DNA of 29,232 nt, taken from NCBI GenBank assembly GCA_021464525.1, contig JADRCO010000634.1, positions 1 through 29,232 of the forward strand, read 5' to 3'. Below the pieces are notes generated by a model. It was not told where the DNA came from. It searched no databases and saw only the letters and a program-made list of their open reading frames with translations. Made by a program: the position numbers and the translations under genes. The stretch is from Rhizophagus sp. LPA8_4_AMF. Taxonomy: Eukaryota; Glomeromycota; Glomeromycetes; Glomerales; Glomeraceae. Each line of letters opens with the position of its first letter. The stretch's first letter is position 1. Shown one piece after another: positions 28,845 through 29,232 of the stretch.

Positions 28845-29040
28845 ATACAGGGGTAAGGTGCGGCAAAAAATTTACTATTAGCTGTACGCATTTTTTCAGG
28901 GCCGGAATTATGATAACCTCAGCCAGTATCTAAAAAAGGTAATATTATTTCAGTATGAATTATCACAAAAGGAAAGATCTACATGATTTTTTTGATCAAT
29001 TATCCTTTTATATATATTTCTGGGTCCTGCTCGGATAAAT
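28845..29040. repeat. second copy of the 26188-26400 MITE core, ends degraded
   Basis: AAAATTTACTATT.GCT.TACG, CATTTTTTCAGGGCCGGAAT, TATGATAA..TCAGCCAGT and GGAAAGAT.TACATGATTTTT match the element at 26188 in the same orientation. The AGGACCCCG ends are not recognisable here. It interrupts the inverted module. Confidence 0.6.
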
Positions 29041-29232
29041 ACTATTAAGTCAAATTAACGTATAGTGCAGGCCCGAGTTTACTGTAAGTAGGGATGGCAC
29101 GTGATTTAAAACAAGATGTTTTAAAACAATTAAAGTCAGTTTTTTATTGTTTTAAAACGGTTTTTTATTTGTTTTAAAACATTGATCGACATTGATCGGC
29201 ATGATTATTACAATAAAATTGCGTAATTATAT
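29041..29232. other. right edge with repeated TTTTAAAAC palindromes
   Basis: After an inverse match to AAACTCGGGCCTG, the sequence TAGGGATGGCACGTG is followed by four TTTAAAAC-type motifs, three of them the palindrome GTTTTAAAAC (about 29118, 29149, 29171), and by ATTGATCG twice. This looks like the end of another, unidentified repeat element running out of the window. Confidence 0.35.

Overview
The window looks like a nuclear segment from an arbuscular mycorrhizal fungus (Glomeromycotina, most likely Rhizophagus or a close relative). The reasons are: very high A+T with long homopolymers; short introns of 70-110 bp with GT..AG ends; a TRP-like ion-channel gene of a type abundant in these fungi; several HMG-box genes or fragments of the kind expanded there; and a high load of small DNA transposons. 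Organism and family assignments rest on recognition alone, with no database search.

Layout. 1-1398: the 3' part of a spliced ion-channel gene (+). 1399-7216: mostly non-coding, with a non-autonomous hAT-like element (2395-3258), diverged repeats, hairpins, a G+C-richer island near 4.9-5.1 kb and another inverted-repeat element. 7217-7729 (-): an intact single-exon HMG-box gene with a TATA box.

From about 8.83 to 22.51 kb lies the most unusual part: four tandem copies of a module. Each module has a TATA box, a 61-64-codon ORF for a small protein with an HKRRRR tract (+), and a conserved 3' region holding a possible intron, a conserved stem and AATAAA. In the first three modules a convergent HMG-box fragment (-) follows. 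The first three small ORFs are intact; the fourth is frameshifted. The HMG halves are truncated or broken. Later insertions split the modules: an internally deleted Helitron (16009-17683) whose empty site is preserved in the first module, and an 889-bp Tc1/mariner-type MITE (19708-20596).

From 22.5 to 26.2 kb the array is interrupted by unrelated sequence: a decayed gene split by a small palindromic MITE, a probable two-exon minus-strand gene (23240-23634) and an unassigned exon-like open frame with a CxxC motif (24274-24492). From 26.44 to 28.84 kb the HMG half of the module returns in inverted orientation. This copy carries the only HMG ORF of the family here that keeps a full box (27496-27762, 88 aa), with a TATA box the other copies lack. 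It is followed by three apparently identical 165-bp tandem repeats.

The best candidate for something undescribed is the repeated pairing of a small basic protein with an HMG-box protein. The two intact ORFs at 13620 and 18030 differ by 6 silent and 4 conservative replacement changes, which suggests the protein is under selection. I recognise no family for it.
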